Positions 1 to 7,032 are shown, counted from the stretch's first letter. The stretch is DNA of 12,633 nucleotides from Candidatus Neomicrothrix sp. UBA825 (GCA_002295705.1 DBHP01000055.1:1095-13727); one strand, 5' to 3'. Translations and numbers: made by a program. Notes: generated from the sequence alone by a model not told the origin.

Positions 1-44
1 ACGAACTCTATCAATTCTTTTCCGGTAATAAGTGCTGCTTGCAT
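1..44 (-). CDS. N-terminal fragment, possible zinc-type alcohol dehydrogenase
   Basis: Only the first 15 codons lie in the window (MQAALITGKELIEFV); the gene runs off the left edge. A start of the form M-x-A-A-L-I-T-G-x-x-x-I-E resembles the first beta strand of medium-chain zinc alcohol dehydrogenases and quinone oxidoreductases, but this is too little sequence for a firm call. There is no Shine-Dalgarno sequence. Instead TATAGT and TAGTTT lie 8 and 6 bases upstream of the ATG, the same arrangement seen at other leading genes here, which supports the ATG as a real start on a leaderless transcript. The phosphatase gene ends 53 bases upstream on the same strand. Confidence 0.4.
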   Translation of the reverse strand, partial: MQAALITGKELIEF

Positions 45-50
45 TAAGCC

Positions 51-58
51 AAACTATA
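51..58 (-). promoter_or_regulatory. Candidate -10 box of a leaderless promoter
   Basis: Read on the minus strand, TATAGT (58-53, five of six matches to TATAAT) overlaps TAGTTT (56-51). The start codon at 44 follows after 8 or 6 bases, so transcription would begin at or beside the ATG. No clear -35 box was identified. The call rests mostly on the same pattern recurring elsewhere in the window. Confidence 0.4.
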
Positions 59-97
59 CCTAGAATTTCTAAACGTCAGGTTTCATGCAAGTTTCTA

Positions 98-706
98 TCA
101 CGGACTGAGAATGAAGTGCTCGCCTAAATGCATTGTTTCATTCGCAGATCGAATAGAACGAGCACCATTCCTTGATGCCTGAACTCGCGTGATACTTGCA
201 TAGTCAACTCTTATTCCGTACTTGTCACCGTATCCAAGCATTTTTTGGAGGAAACACATCGTTACCATCGCATGACAAAATGCTACAACAGTTTTTCCTG
301 GGTTCTCTTCAATAATATTTTCAAAAGCTGCATGAACAGTGTCTGCAAAAGCATCAATATCAACATCTCCATGCATACTGTCAGGGTCGGCAATGATTGA
401 TTGCCATTCTTCCCCTCCGGAATTTTTAAGTTCCTCCATTGGAACGTACGTATCGCTGTCACGATCAATCTCGGCTAAGTCAGGAACAATTTGAGCTTCA
501 AGACCTAGTCTCTTGAGAAGAGGAGCGGCAGTTTGTCGAGCGCGCAGTAATGGTGATGACACCACTAGATCAATTGAGAGGTCTTGGAGGTAATCCGCTA
601 CTGCCTCAGCTTGCTTTAAACCAATTGGGGCTAATTCGGGGTCAGCTATTCCATCAGCACCCTCGATCCTGACAGGTCTTCCGTGACGAACAATAATTAA
701 CTCCAC
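98..706 (-). CDS. Histidine phosphatase family protein (phosphoglycerate mutase-like)
   Basis: This 202-residue protein belongs to the histidine phosphatase (branch 1) superfamily, cytoplasmic phosphohydrolases that use a phosphohistidine intermediate. The RHG motif is at residues 7-9 (IIVRHGRP), with His8 the likely nucleophile. The second phosphate-binding arginine is in SSPLLRARQTA (50-60, Arg57), an acidic residue is in LAEID (Glu79), and the second catalytic histidine is in FCHAMV (His145). All expected residues are present and the length is normal. The substrate is unknown; relatives act on sugar phosphates, nucleotides or cobalamin intermediates. The start is GTG at 706; an ATG two bases further upstream is out of frame. 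No Shine-Dalgarno sequence is clear, but TAGGCT sits six bases before the GTG. The gene is divergent from the SDR gene at 806, with 99 bases between them. Confidence 0.85.
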   Translation of the reverse strand: MELIIVRHGRPVRIEGADGIADPELAPIGLKQAEAVADYLQDLSIDLVVSSPLLRARQTAAPLLKRLGLEAQIVPDLAEIDRDSDTYVPMEELKNSGGEEWQSIIADPDSMHGDVDIDAFADTVHAAFENIIEENPGKTVVAFCHAMVTMCFLQKMLGYGDKYGIRVDYASITRVQASRNGARSIRSANETMHLGEHFILSP

Positions 707-712
707 ATAAAG

Positions 713-718
713 AGCCTA
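713..718 (-). promoter_or_regulatory. Candidate -10 box of a leaderless promoter (phosphatase gene)
   Basis: TAGGCT on the minus strand fits TANNNT and ends six bases before the GTG start at 706, which would put the transcription start at the start codon. No convincing -35 hexamer is found 16-19 bases further upstream. Confidence 0.4.
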
Positions 719-793
719 GGGAAGACGGGGGAGAAGACCACCATTATTAGGTGATTTAACGAATCTAAGATGCATTATCCATTCTTATCCAGC

Positions 794-799
794 TAATGT
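794..799 (+). promoter_or_regulatory. Candidate -10 box of a leaderless promoter (SDR gene)
   Basis: TAATGT fits TANNNT and is followed by a six-base spacer and the GTG start at 806. The ATG inside this box is out of frame and reaches a stop after 12 codons, so it is not the start. No clear -35 box is visible. The rest of the 707-805 gap shows no hairpin or repeat. Confidence 0.4.
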
Positions 800-805
800 A
801 CGGGC

Positions 806-1630
806 GTGGATACATTACCGGTCCTTACCCTTGAACACAGAAAAGCACTAGTTGTCGGTGGTGCGGGAGGTGGTATTGGCTCTGCTATTACTCATTCCTT
901 GGCTCAAGCTGGAGCGCACGTGTCGGTTATTACGAATGAAGCGAGTCATGCTGACAGTGTTCACTCTGAGGCTCAGGAACGTGGGCATGATATTGAATGT
1001 CATATAAGCGATGTTACAGACCTCAAAAGTTTCACCGCGACGATAGATAGCGTGATAGCGGCAAGTGGATCTATCCATCATCTTGTAAATGTTGTAGGAG
1101 GAGCAGAGGTAAGTGATTGGAGCCGTGCTAAGGATTATGAACTTGAAATGTTTGACAGAATTCTTACACGTAATCTTCGCTATGCATTGATCAGTTGTCA
1201 GCGAATAGCATCTTCACTCATTTCAGAATCAACCGCCGGTTCGATTGTGAATATTTCGTCAATTGCAACTCGATCTGTGCCGCTACTTACAGGATACGGA
1301 GCTGCAAAAGCCGGTCTTGAAGCTATGTCTCGAACCATGGCAGCAGAATGGGGGCAGTACAAAATTCGAGTAAACGCCGTTGCACCGGGAACAGTAAAAA
1401 CACCACGTGCCGGTCAGGATGACTTAAATGATGCAGCAGCGAAAATTCCTCTTCAGCGCCGAGCAGAACCTCAAGACATCGCTGATGCAGCCCTTTTTCT
1501 ATTGTCTGAAAAAGCCAGCTATATCACAGGGCAAACCTTAACAGTTGATGGTGGCGCAACTTTAGGTTCTGCCGGAGATAACCTTCCAGAATTCGTGACG
1601 AACCCAAAAATCCGCGAACAGTTCAACTAG
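806..1630 (+). CDS. Short-chain dehydrogenase/reductase (SDR), classical type
   Basis: This 274-residue cytoplasmic NAD(P)-dependent oxidoreductase carries the cofactor-binding glycine motif GGAGGGIG at 18-25. NVVGG (95-99) replaces the usual NNAG. The active site has Ser151/152 (NISSIA) and YGAAK (Tyr164, Lys168). The C-terminal SYITGQTLTVDGG (238-250) is typical of FabG-like SDRs, and a 24-residue tail follows. The substrate, an alcohol or ketone, is not predictable. The start is GTG at 806, chosen because it sits just ahead of the first beta strand and six bases after a TANNNT box; no Shine-Dalgarno sequence is seen. The gene stands alone on the plus strand. Its TAG stop overlaps the TAG stop of the opposing MOSC gene by four bases, leaving no room for a terminator between them. 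Confidence 0.9.
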   Translation: MDTLPVLTLEHRKALVVGGAGGGIGSAITHSLAQAGAHVSVITNEASHADSVHSEAQERGHDIECHISDVTDLKSFTATIDSVIAASGSIHHLVNVVGGAEVSDWSRAKDYELEMFDRILTRNLRYALISCQRIASSLISESTAGSIVNISSIATRSVPLLTGYGAAKAGLEAMSRTMAAEWGQYKIRVNAVAPGTVKTPRAGQDDLNDAAAKIPLQRRAEPQDIADAALFLLSEKASYITGQTLTVDGGATLGSAGDNLPEFVTNPKIREQFN

Positions 1631-2391
1631 CTTTCAATAACTTCAACGACATCGCCGATGTGGATTATCCCATGTTGCGTGGGATTCATGCTTATTCCCG
1701 CTTCTCTGTCATGATGCTCGCTGAGAAAGCGAAGAGTTGATCTTGATGCCGAGAAACCGCCAATTTTCCTCGTGATGACAATACATCTGTCGGTTCTCTT
1801 TTTAACGTAGGCCTCACATGTTCCTATTCGCAGACTCTTTCCCACCCAATCATTTTCCTCGAATGGCTTCTCAGTCTCCACTAGAAGGTTAGGGCGGAAT
1901 CTCCGGACATCCCCAGAGCCGGTCCCTACCCGCTTTTCTAGGAAATCTAAGGTTGCACTGCCCATTAAATTGAGACTTGAACTGGAGTCAAAGAACCACC
2001 CTGGCGCTGTTGAAAATTCAAAGACGTCTGGATCTTGAAGTACTTCCTCTGTGCCGTCATCCCATTCGATCTCTATATTTTTTGTTTCACCAGCGTTTGG
2101 TTTTGATAAAGTTACTGATCTGTTAAGCCAATCGGAGAGTTTTTCATCTATCTGTTCCTCTTCGCTACTAAATTCATTCCTATCAATCGTTAGAACGCAA
2201 TGATCCCCAATTATCCTTGCTTGTCCTTCAAGGAGTTTGGGAACTCGCTTCGCCGATAGAAGATGCCCTGTTTGGGTGTCGATGATTCCCCATCCGCGAT
2301 CGCCGGGAATAACGTCCTTAACTTCAGTGGAATCCAGAGCCTCGCCCTGTAAGGATTTAACTGGGTATCGCCATATCTGTTTTACGGACAT
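1627..2391 (-). CDS. MOSC domain protein (YcbX/mARC-like)
   Basis: This 254-residue protein has an N-terminal MOSC beta-barrel domain, recognised by IWRYPVKSLQGE (6-17), followed by a MOSC domain containing RRFRPNLLVE (163-172). MOSC proteins bind a molybdenum cofactor or carry sulfur. The mARC/YcbX branch reduces N-hydroxylated compounds through a conserved cysteine, and TDRCIVITRK (200-209) keeps that residue (Cys203). No ferredoxin domain is attached, so a separate electron donor would be needed if it acts like YcbX. The start at ATG 2391 is preferred over an ATG 54 bases upstream because family members begin at this motif and the extension would run into the preceding gene. It is the last gene of the operon, one base after the TAA of the SDR gene, so translational coupling is likely. 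Confidence 0.85.
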   Translation of the reverse strand: MSVKQIWRYPVKSLQGEALDSTEVKDVIPGDRGWGIIDTQTGHLLSAKRVPKLLEGQARIIGDHCVLTIDRNEFSSEEEQIDEKLSDWLNRSVTLSKPNAGETKNIEIEWDDGTEEVLQDPDVFEFSTAPGWFFDSSSSLNLMGSATLDFLEKRVGTGSGDVRRFRPNLLVETEKPFEENDWVGKSLRIGTCEAYVKKRTDRCIVITRKIGGFSASRSTLRFLSEHHDREAGISMNPTQHGIIHIGDVVEVIES

Positions 2392-2392
2392 T

Positions 2393-3100
2393 TTACCAAG
2401 GGTGGTCAGTTCCGTCCCAACGAATGAAACGGCCGGAATCTTCAATGGTCAAACCAAGCAATGATTCAACAATCGCATTGGCGGCATCTGGGACCTCCAA
2501 TTCAGCTGCTTCAGTACCCATATCAGTCTTAACCCACCCAGGATGTAACGCTACAAATGCAATATTTTTGTTTGTCGACGCAGACATGACTGTGATCATG
2601 TTGACGGCGGCTTTTGAAACGTTGTATGCAACATCAAAAGGCATCATTGCACCAATAACCATTGATCCCAGCTGAGACGAAGTGTTCATCACAATTGGAT
2701 TGTTCCCAGCTTCAAGAAGTTCGACAAGTCCACGAGTCACCATCATTGGTCCCAGTGCATTGATCCCTGTCTCTGCAAGAACGATTTTAGGGTCTATTTG
2801 CCACGGATTACATTGCCGTCGGTCTGCACCAAGATCGTTACTGGTAATACCAGCATTATTGACGAGAATGTCAAGAGAATCAGTAACTCCGGACAGTTCC
2901 TTGGAAAAGTTATCAATTGAATCTTGATCGCTTATATCCAGTTGAAGTATCCCAGCAGGACCAGCATCTTGAAGGTCACTTGCTCCATCAGGATTGCGAA
3001 CAGCTCCAAAAACAGTATGTCCTTTACTTATTAGGGTCCTAGCCATTTCAAGACCGATACCCCTGCTAGCTCCTGTGATTACAATTTTTTTATTATCCAT
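2393..3100 (-). CDS. Short-chain dehydrogenase, CsgA/sniffer-like
   Basis: This 235-residue SDR has TGASRGIG (9-16) for cofactor binding, NNAG (81-84), an active-site serine in NTSSQLG (about Ser142) and YNVSK (Tyr159, Lys163). HPGWVKTDMG (186-195) and the short C-terminus lacking the VDGG strand are typical of the C-factor/sniffer-like subgroup of NADPH carbonyl reductases. The substrate is unknown. The start is taken as ATG 3100, which places the first beta strand at residues 5-9; an in-frame ATG at 3124 would add eight unconserved residues and has no ribosome site. A TACGGT box five bases before ATG 3100 could be an internal leaderless promoter (weak). The MFS gene ends 43 bases upstream, and the MOSC gene starts one base after this stop. 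Confidence 0.85.
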   Translation of the reverse strand: MDNKKIVITGASRGIGLEMARTLISKGHTVFGAVRNPDGASDLQDAGPAGILQLDISDQDSIDNFSKELSGVTDSLDILVNNAGITSNDLGADRRQCNPWQIDPKIVLAETGINALGPMMVTRGLVELLEAGNNPIVMNTSSQLGSMVIGAMMPFDVAYNVSKAAVNMITVMSASTNKNIAFVALHPGWVKTDMGTEAAELEVPDAANAIVESLLGLTIEDSGRFIRWDGTDHPW

Positions 3101-3143
3101 GCTTAACCGTACCCCATATTCCATTTTGTAAATAATTCAAGAC

Positions 3144-4574
3144 TCAAACGTTACTCAGCTCTTGTTTGTTACGTCGAGGGTAATACAGGTACGTTATTAA
3201 AGATCCGAGAAGATAAGCGCCCGCTCCCAAAATCCACACCCAAATGTAAGCATCTTTGAAATCTGAACCTAACCGGTTCCCAACAATAGATGCTGTCAAT
3301 ACTGCTCCAAGGGCAGATCCAAGGCGTCGCGCTGTGTATGACGCAGAGCTAGCGCTAGCTAAAAGGTCATCCTCAATATCCAACAGCGTTGCGATAGTCG
3401 TGTTATTTCCAATTGCCATGGCTCCCAATCCCGAGACAAGAAGACCAAGGGCAAATAGTATGTACCCAGCTTCCATAAGGAAAAACCCAATAATTAGAAA
3501 AGAAACTCCACTCCATATCCCTCCAAATATGACCATTGGCCTCGGGCCCTGCCTATCAACTATTTTCCCAGCAACTGCAGCAGTCAGTAACGGAATCACA
3601 TTTAATGGGATTAGGGCAAAACCGATCTTAAGCGGTGACCAACTCCACACTTCTCGCATATAAAGCGGAAGTCCGAAATAAATTGAAAAGAAACCTACCT
3701 GGCACAGCGCTGATCCTGTTGCTCCGATGGTAAATGATCGCTGTGCAAATATAGCTGGTGGGAAAAGCGGATGTGTTTGGTATTTATTGCGTTTGGCCAA
3801 GAGGGGTGTTGAAATAATTGCAATGCATAAACAAACGAGTGTCACTGGCGAACTGAATCCCCATTCTTGGCCTTGGACTAGAAAAAGGGTTAAGCCTCCG
3901 ACAGCCATGACCGCAACGATTGCTGAAATCCAATCTATTGGAAGTTGGCTATTACCTTCTTGCTCATCAGAAAGGACAATGAAACCTGCAATTAAAATAA
4001 GCAGGGCGAATCCTCCTGTGAGTATGAATATTGCTTGCCAATTAAATAACTCAATCATCCCTGCAGCAACGGGACTTCCACACAGACCAGTAAGAGCCCC
4101 GATCGTACCCCAGACTCCTAGTGCATATGCTCGTCGGCTAGGTGGGAATTCATTGAGGCTCATGGCAAGTCCGCTGGGAGATAGCATAGCGATCGCTACC
4201 CCTTGTAGGGAGCGTGCGAGAATTAAAACCCAAATCACAGGTAAGCTTCCAGCCAAGATCCCGGCAGCCCCATAGAGAAAAAGGCCGGAGAGGAATATTT
4301 TCCGGCGACCGAACCTATCAGCGGCACGCCCTGCAACAAGTAGCGACGAAACCATGAAAATAAACAGCGCAGTTACAACCCAAGAAAGCGTTATTCTTGA
4401 CGCAGTGTCACTGAACCGCTCCTCAATGAAAGGAAATCCAACAAACATCGCAGCGCTATCCATCAGTAACAAGAACATTGATGCTGAACACACGAAGAGG
4501 ATTAACCACGCTCGCGCAGCAATTGGCTCCAAGGGTGCCTCAGTATTGTTATTTGATTTTCCGAAAATTTTCAC
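3144..4574 (-). CDS. MFS transporter, DHA2 (14-helix) drug/solute type
   Basis: This 476-residue inner-membrane transporter of the major facilitator superfamily probably exchanges its solute with protons. The sequence is a series of hydrophobic segments from about residue 22 to 465. Motif A is GRAADRFGRR (82-91) after the second helix, and a motif C-like GLCGSPVAAG (163-172) marks antiporter-type exporters. Length and motif C fit the EmrB/QacA-like DHA2 family, although some members import. The ligand is unknown; the neighbouring dehydrogenases suggest it moves their substrate or product. The start is GTG, overlapping the preceding SDR stop as GTGA (4571-4574). A GAGGA tract directly abuts the GTG, so translation probably depends on re-initiation after the SDR gene. 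The C-terminus is short and basic (YYPRRNK). Confidence 0.88.
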   Translation of the reverse strand: MKIFGKSNNNTEAPLEPIAARAWLILFVCSASMFLLLMDSAAMFVGFPFIEERFSDTASRITLSWVVTALFIFMVSSLLVAGRAADRFGRRKIFLSGLFLYGAAGILAGSLPVIWVLILARSLQGVAIAMLSPSGLAMSLNEFPPSRRAYALGVWGTIGALTGLCGSPVAAGMIELFNWQAIFILTGGFALLILIAGFIVLSDEQEGNSQLPIDWISAIVAVMAVGGLTLFLVQGQEWGFSSPVTLVCLCIAIISTPLLAKRNKYQTHPLFPPAIFAQRSFTIGATGSALCQVGFFSIYFGLPLYMREVWSWSPLKIGFALIPLNVIPLLTAAVAGKIVDRQGPRPMVIFGGIWSGVSFLIIGFFLMEAGYILFALGLLVSGLGAMAIGNNTTIATLLDIEDDLLASASSASYTARRLGSALGAVLTASIVGNRLGSDFKDAYIWVWILGAGAYLLGSLITYLYYPRRNKQELSNV

Positions 4575-5485
4575 TCCTCAGGAAGCGGATAGTGAACCCC
4601 AGGAACACCTGCTTCCAGAGCTTGATACCAGTCAGGTCTTGGCTGCACCGGCTCATAGCTTGAAGGAATCATCGGCTGATCCTTATTCCACTCGTGATGG
4701 ATGGGTGGAATTTGAAATGTGCCGTTGCTTGCGTTAGTTCCGCCGTCAACAAGAAGATCAACACCAGTGATATAACTAGCAAGGTCTGAAGCTAGGAACA
4801 TGACAGCGTTAGTGACTTCACCAGACTCGCCGACTCTGCGCATCGGGGTTCTTGTCGCAATCCACTTATCCATTCCCAAGGCTTCCAAAGCTGGTCTAGT
4901 CATTTCAGTGACAATAAAACCAGGTGAAACAGCGTTAACGCGGACACCTCTGTCAGCCCACTCAGTTCCAAGTTGCATGGTCATATTCCTTAGTCCGCCT
5001 TTGGCTGCACTGTAAGCAATAACACCATTTTCGCTTCCCCCGTTTCCGAGGATTGATCCAATATTGACGATTGAACCTGACCCATTCTCAAGCATATGCC
5101 TTCCGCATTCACGTGCGTAGAAAAAAGCACCTACTAAATCAACGGAAATAATTCTGTTAAAGGTCTCACTATCAAAATGTTCTGGTGCAAGGCCTCTCAT
5201 ATCAGCGATGCCAGCATTATTTACAAGGACATCAATTTTGCCGTGGTCAGCAATACCTTGCTCAACGACACGTCTTACATCATCTTCAACGGATACATCA
5301 CCCGTGGCGACAGTAACCTTGCTCCCTTTCTCACGACAAGCCTCCCCGACGCCTTCTAGAAGCTCTTCAGACCGTGCAGTCAGCACCAAATCAGCACCGG
5401 CATCAGCGAATGCATATGCAAATTGCTCTCCGAGCCCATAACTGGCTCCTGTGATCAAAACTGCTTTTCCTTTGAAATCAAACAT
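4571..5485 (-). CDS. Short-chain dehydrogenase with a C-terminal extension
   Basis: This 304-residue classical SDR has TGASYGLG (12-19), NNAG (89-92), an active-site serine in NIGSILG (Ser144) and YSAAK (Tyr158, Lys162). RVNAVSPGF (182-190) and SYITGVDLLVDGG (237-249) complete a FabG-like core, so NAD(P)-dependent alcohol/ketone interconversion is secure while the substrate is open. About 50 residues follow the usual end (roughly 253-304), rich in Pro, Trp and Tyr, and do not look like SDR core. The start ATG has the best ribosome site in the operon, AGGAGG four bases upstream (5490-5495). The 54-base gap before it (5486-5539) contains a weak promoter-like pair, TTTATA and TATATT, spaced 19 bases apart. 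The downstream MFS gene overlaps by GTGA. Confidence 0.9.
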   Translation of the reverse strand: MFDFKGKAVLITGASYGLGEQFAYAFADAGADLVLTARSEELLEGVGEACREKGSKVTVATGDVSVEDDVRRVVEQGIADHGKIDVLVNNAGIADMRGLAPEHFDSETFNRIISVDLVGAFFYARECGRHMLENGSGSIVNIGSILGNGGSENGVIAYSAAKGGLRNMTMQLGTEWADRGVRVNAVSPGFIVTEMTRPALEALGMDKWIATRTPMRRVGESGEVTNAVMFLASDLASYITGVDLLVDGGTNASNGTFQIPPIHHEWNKDQPMIPSSYEPVQPRPDWYQALEAGVPGVHYPLPEE

Positions 5486-5489
5486 GTTC

Positions 5490-5495
5490 CCTCCT
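5490..5495 (-). promoter_or_regulatory. Strong Shine-Dalgarno site for the tailed SDR gene
   Basis: AGGAGG on the minus strand, four bases before the ATG at 5485, is the strongest ribosome-binding site of the operon. It follows the longest intergenic gap (54 bases), so this gene probably initiates independently rather than by coupling. Confidence 0.6.
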
Positions 5496-5539
5496 GTTTG
5501 CCTCTATGAATATAGCCTTATCTGCCACATTCCTATAAA

Positions 5540-5950
5540 TCAACCTCTCCCAACGAGATCAAGCTGACCCAAAATTTGTTGCTCTTTAGCAATACGATCA
5601 ACGAGTAATTGCCGCAACACTGCAACTTGCTGCGAATCACCTTCAGAAAAGGCCTGATCAATCGCTTCACCAAGTGCCCCAGATGCTTCCGAATAAGCAG
5701 ATGCTACGTCTGTCAGTAGATAGCTACTTAGATCCTCAGTCTCTCTACCAATCGCATTATTTATTTGCTTGATCTCTGCAATCATCCAGTCAATTTCAGA
5801 AGCTGTTCTCCTGCTTAGTCTTCTGAGAAGCTGATCAATTTGCCCCAGAAGAACTTTTGCAGGTTCATCTGTAACTGATGGAAGAACAACAGAGTTCAAA
5901 TCATCAGCTATCGCGAGCAAAATCTTATCGGTCGTTGGCTGAGTTAACAT
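5540..5950 (-). CDS. Helical companion of the APH-family kinase (DUF6285-like?)
   Basis: This small 136-residue cytoplasmic protein has no signal peptide or membrane segment. It appears all-helical, with heptad-like hydrophobic spacing in LLGQIDQLLRRLSRR (34-48) and in the C-terminal half (about 86-130). The N-terminal pattern PTTDKILLAIADDLNSVVLP (5-24) resembles my memory of DUF6285 proteins, which are commonly encoded beside APH-family phosphotransferases and acyl-CoA dehydrogenases; this needs a profile search. The function is unknown, and a regulatory or structural partner of the kinase is a reasonable guess. Its ATG shares one base with the kinase stop (TAATG at 5948-5952), and GAGGT lies about seven bases upstream inside the kinase gene, so the two are likely made in fixed ratio. 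Confidence 0.75.
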   Translation of the reverse strand: MLTQPTTDKILLAIADDLNSVVLPSVTDEPAKVLLGQIDQLLRRLSRRTASEIDWMIAEIKQINNAIGRETEDLSSYLLTDVASAYSEASGALGEAIDQAFSEGDSQQVAVLRQLLVDRIAKEQQILGQLDLVGRG

Positions 5951-6975
5951 TAATTTACCTCTCCATCTAAGGCTGCTTCAAGCGCATCGGTAGCTGCCAT
6001 CCATGCAGCTTGGCCAAACAGCAGATTATCTAAATTGAAAGCTATGTTCGTTGATGCGGTTTCTCCGTTGGCCATAGCCGAGCCTACGTTTGCGATTTGG
6101 CTCACTACTCCGATGACTCCAAGAACAAGAAAGTAAGTCATCACAAGGGGATTCACCTGCTCTTCGGAAAATCCAGTTATCTCCCTATATCGATTGAGAA
6201 AATCATCAGGATTCTCATCAATAAGGTCGGGTGGCGCTGCTTGCGCATATGCCTTGAAATATCCTAAATCCTCCCGAGGGTCGCCAACGGTAGCTAATTC
6301 GAAATCAATGACAACTAGATCACCCTCTCCGTCAACCAACATATTTGCGGTCGAAAAGTCATGATGCACTAATGAAACTGGAACGGGTGGCGGGCGGTTC
6401 TTATCTAGCCATGCAGCAACATATCGAAAAATGGGTAGATGCTCAACATGCTCTAAAGCTGTCTTTCTCCACATCTCAATTTGATCGGTTAAAGGATCAC
6501 CTGAGGCTGGTCTTGCAAGCGAACTAGGTAGCTGCTCTACAGGAATTGTGTGCATGGCACCAGCGAGTTCAGCAAGTTTCATAGGTAGATTTGAGATCCC
6601 GTTTTTCTCAATCCAAGGCAATGTTGATTCAGCTTCCGTAAATTCAATAATTAGAGCGGGTGTTCCTATGTGGATGCCCTCCGCATCAAGAAAGCGCGCA
6701 GGTGGGGTGTTCAAATGTGGAGCAACGGATTTAAGTACGGCATACTCTTGTGATCGGTCAGTTTCAATTATTGCCTGACCTTCAGGAGGGTCACCTCGAA
6801 GAACGAATGCTCCTTCCTCTCGTACCCCATCAATAGTGAATTTCGCGTCAAAACGGGCCATAAGTCTTGAATAGCCACCAGTCATCGGAGCGTATCCAGA
6901 GATATCAATATCTGTCGCTCCTTCTGAGTCAAGGAGGGCTGTAATTTTTTCGGGCATTACACTCGGATCTTGCAT
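5950..6975 (-). CDS. APH-family phosphotransferase (ACAD10/ACAD11-like kinase group)
   Basis: This 341-residue protein has an aminoglycoside phosphotransferase/choline kinase fold. A glycine-containing nucleotide loop, MTGGYSR (31-37), comes first. The catalytic loop is HHDFSTANML (204-213), with Asp206 as base and Asn211, followed by the metal-binding VIDFELATVGDPREDLGY (222-239, Asp224). The DFELAT-x-GDP-x-x-DLGY form is typical of the group related to the kinase domains of ACAD10/ACAD11, reported to phosphorylate hydroxy fatty acids or their CoA esters; it is not typical of antibiotic resistance kinases. In the usual lysine strand it has FVLRG (Arg60). The start is taken as ATG 6975, preceded by TAGCGT seven bases upstream. 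An open frame continues to 7188 but would run through the divergent ThuA-like gene. This is the first gene of the minus-strand operon. Confidence 0.85.
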   Translation of the reverse strand: MQDPSVMPEKITALLDSEGATDIDISGYAPMTGGYSRLMARFDAKFTIDGVREEGAFVLRGDPPEGQAIIETDRSQEYAVLKSVAPHLNTPPARFLDAEGIHIGTPALIIEFTEAESTLPWIEKNGISNLPMKLAELAGAMHTIPVEQLPSSLARPASGDPLTDQIEMWRKTALEHVEHLPIFRYVAAWLDKNRPPPVPVSLVHHDFSTANMLVDGEGDLVVIDFELATVGDPREDLGYFKAYAQAAPPDLIDENPDDFLNRYREITGFSEEQVNPLVMTYFLVLGVIGVVSQIANVGSAMANGETASTNIAFNLDNLLFGQAAWMAATDALEAALDGEVN

Positions 6976-6982
6976 ACGTCCG

Positions 6983-7012
6983 ACGCTAGTAGAATCTTGC
7001 ACGTACCGTCCA
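6983..7012 (-). promoter_or_regulatory. Candidate leaderless promoter of the kinase operon
   Basis: On the minus strand, TGGACG (7012-7007, four of six matches to TTGACA) is followed after 18 bases by TAGCGT (6988-6983, TANNNT), and the ATG at 6975 comes seven bases later. It overlaps the opposing candidate promoter of the ThuA-like gene. Confidence 0.35.
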
Positions 7013-7026
7013 CCGAGCGCTATGTT
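6997..7026 (+). promoter_or_regulatory. Candidate leaderless promoter of the ThuA-like gene
   Basis: TTGCAC (6997-7002) and TATGTT (7021-7026, four of six matches to TATAAT) are 18 bases apart. A six-base spacer then leads to the ATG at 7033. No Shine-Dalgarno sequence precedes this ATG, which agrees with a leaderless transcript. Confidence 0.4.
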
Positions 7027-7032
7027 TCTCTG

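Noticed and set aside
2392..2445. Upstream ATG for the MOSC gene
   Set aside because: It would overlap the preceding SDR gene by over 50 bases and add residues before the conserved WRYPVKS start of the family.
3347..3360. Perfect 14-base palindrome AGCTAGCGCTAGCT
   Set aside because: It lies within the MFS coding region and follows from the repeated Ala-Ser codons GCTAGC. There is no partner site and no intergenic context, so it is probably coincidental.
3727..4275. Long open frame (182 codons) on the plus strand opposite the MFS gene
   Set aside because: It lacks family motifs and a ribosome site, and the opposite strand encodes a clear membrane transporter. It is an antisense shadow.
5950..6975. 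Aminoglycoside resistance phosphotransferase
   Set aside because: The fold matches, but the DFELAT-x-GDP-x-x-DLGY form and the operon of dehydrogenases point to the ACAD10/11-like metabolic group, and no mobile element is nearby.
6970..7032. TTG-initiated extension of the ThuA-like protein
   Set aside because: The added 21 residues precede the first beta strand, overlap the kinase start codon on the other strand and have no ribosome site. ATG 7033 fits the family better.
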